From Apostichopus parvimensis (Eukaryota; Echinodermata; Holothuroidea; Aspidochirotida; Stichopodidae), in NCBI GenBank assembly GCA_000934455.1, contig KN888225.1, positions 35,097 to 56,984 of the forward strand: a DNA stretch of 21,888 nucleotides, read 5' to 3'. Positions 21,312-21,888 of the stretch are shown in pieces (positions within the stretch are counted from its first letter, which is position 1; each line of letters opens with the position of its first letter). Under the pieces are notes generated by a model. The model was not told the DNA's origin. It did not search any database and saw only the letters and a program-made list of their open reading frames with translations. The position numbers and the translations under genes were made by a program.

Positions 21312-21472
21312 AGGTATGCTGTATTGGTCCCAAATATGCTAGATATTCAAATATGTTCACCTTTGGTCAAAATTCTTAAACTGTTTTTATTACAACCTTG
21401 GAGGAAATTTTCCTCACTGGGACATTCACTCATCTTGTGTGTTCCTTCAAAAATGTCTGAGAACAACTTTGG
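21312..21472 (+). repeat. Dispersed repeat, copy B
   Basis: The plus-strand blocks AGGTATGCTGTATTGGTCCC, CAAATATGCTAGATATTCAAA, CACCTTTGGTCAAA, GGAAATTTTCCTCACT, GACATTCA-TCATCTT-TGTGTTCCTT and TGTCTGAGAACAA occur in the same order, inverted, at 2567-2760. Similarity fades after about 21472. The open frame through it has no known domain. Confidence 0.8.
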
Positions 21473-21888
21473 TAAAGCTCTCTTTCCTTTATATTTACCA
21501 TTCTGCGAGGGTTATCTATCCCTTACTGTACCCCTCTTACTCTTATGTGCAAAATGTGAACCTTTGCAAAGTGGGAGTTCTAGTTAAATGTCATCTTTCA
21601 CAGAGGTCAAGAGAAGAGATAATCACCTCCATGGCAACATCAAAAAGCAGATATGATTCTTTCATTGATAATTGGAGAGCTACATATACTCTACAAAGAA
21701 ACCCATTGAGGAATTTCTGGTTGAAATTATAACCTATCAGCAAACTGAATTCATGAAAATTGAATATGGTGCAGCGAACTGTTAACATTGTAAAAAGGGG
21801 AAAAGAGACCTTGTTATTTAAGTCACAGTTGGAAAGTCCTGGAGTGAATTAAAGAAATAAGCTAGCATATTTTTTTCTTTTTTTTGGC

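Larger units (their letters stand above)
15286..21888 (-). other. Partial intron (or flank) upstream of the first visible ADAMTS exon
   Basis: I looked on the minus strand for the preceding family segment (Phe-Asp-Thr-Ala, then Leu-x-Thr-Arg, then Cys-Asp-Thr-Leu) and did not see it. Contents: a 23 bp repeat copy at 15502, G11 at 16824-16834, C9 at 17079, a TAG microsatellite at 17158-17172, long T-rich pyrimidine runs at 17502-17545, a 505 bp DNA transposon at 18158-18662, a hammerhead-like motif at 19200-19227, A-rich repeats at 19316-19380, an 18 bp palindrome at 19932-19949, a G-rich tract at 21186-21241 and dispersed-repeat copy B at 21312-21472. No other gene is supported. Confidence 0.65.

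Overview
The window looks like AT-rich genomic DNA from an animal, most likely a marine invertebrate. It has no prokaryotic gene layout: there are no long ORFs, operons, rRNA, tRNA or CRISPR. It carries short coding exons bounded by GT/AG splice signals, kilobase-scale introns, many homopolymer and microsatellite tracts, and fragments of eukaryotic transposable elements. A deuterostome such as an echinoderm is my guess, but the sequence alone does not settle the phylum.

The one gene I can support lies on the minus strand. Three exons (15285-15180, 12069-11926, 3018-2874) splice together in a perfectly consistent reading frame and encode about 131 residues of a secreted ADAMTS metalloprotease. 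They cover the end of the catalytic domain, including the zinc site HEMGHVFNLPHDD and the Met-turn, and run into the disintegrin-like module. The wording around the Met-turn (HVMAPTLN, then PWSWSNCSR) fits the ADAMTS9/ADAMTS20/GON-1 group best. Exons for the signal peptide, prodomain and first part of the protease would lie beyond 21888. Those for the thrombospondin repeats and any GON domain would lie below position 1. I found neither set here.

Everything else is intronic or flanking DNA. From left to right: 1-2873 holds the truncated 3' end of a LINE (about 1006-1308, with a TTA-repeat tail), a G20 run, and copy A of a dispersed repeat. The 8.9 kb intron 3019-11925 holds hairpins, tandem duplications, C/G-rich tracts and one CpG-rich pocket. 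The 3.1 kb intron 12070-15179 holds a ~78 bp tandem duplication and a pair of C-rich 51 bp repeats. The region 15286-21888 holds a well-bounded 505 bp non-autonomous DNA transposon (18158-18662) with 14 bp terminal inverted repeats and a TATTAA target duplication. It also holds a hammerhead-like motif, a perfect 18 bp palindrome made of nuclear-receptor half-sites, a strong G-quadruplex tract, and copy B of the dispersed repeat in inverted orientation to copy A.

I found no evidence of a new multi-gene system. The items most worth a second look are the small transposon, the inverted repeat pair and the hammerhead-like motif.
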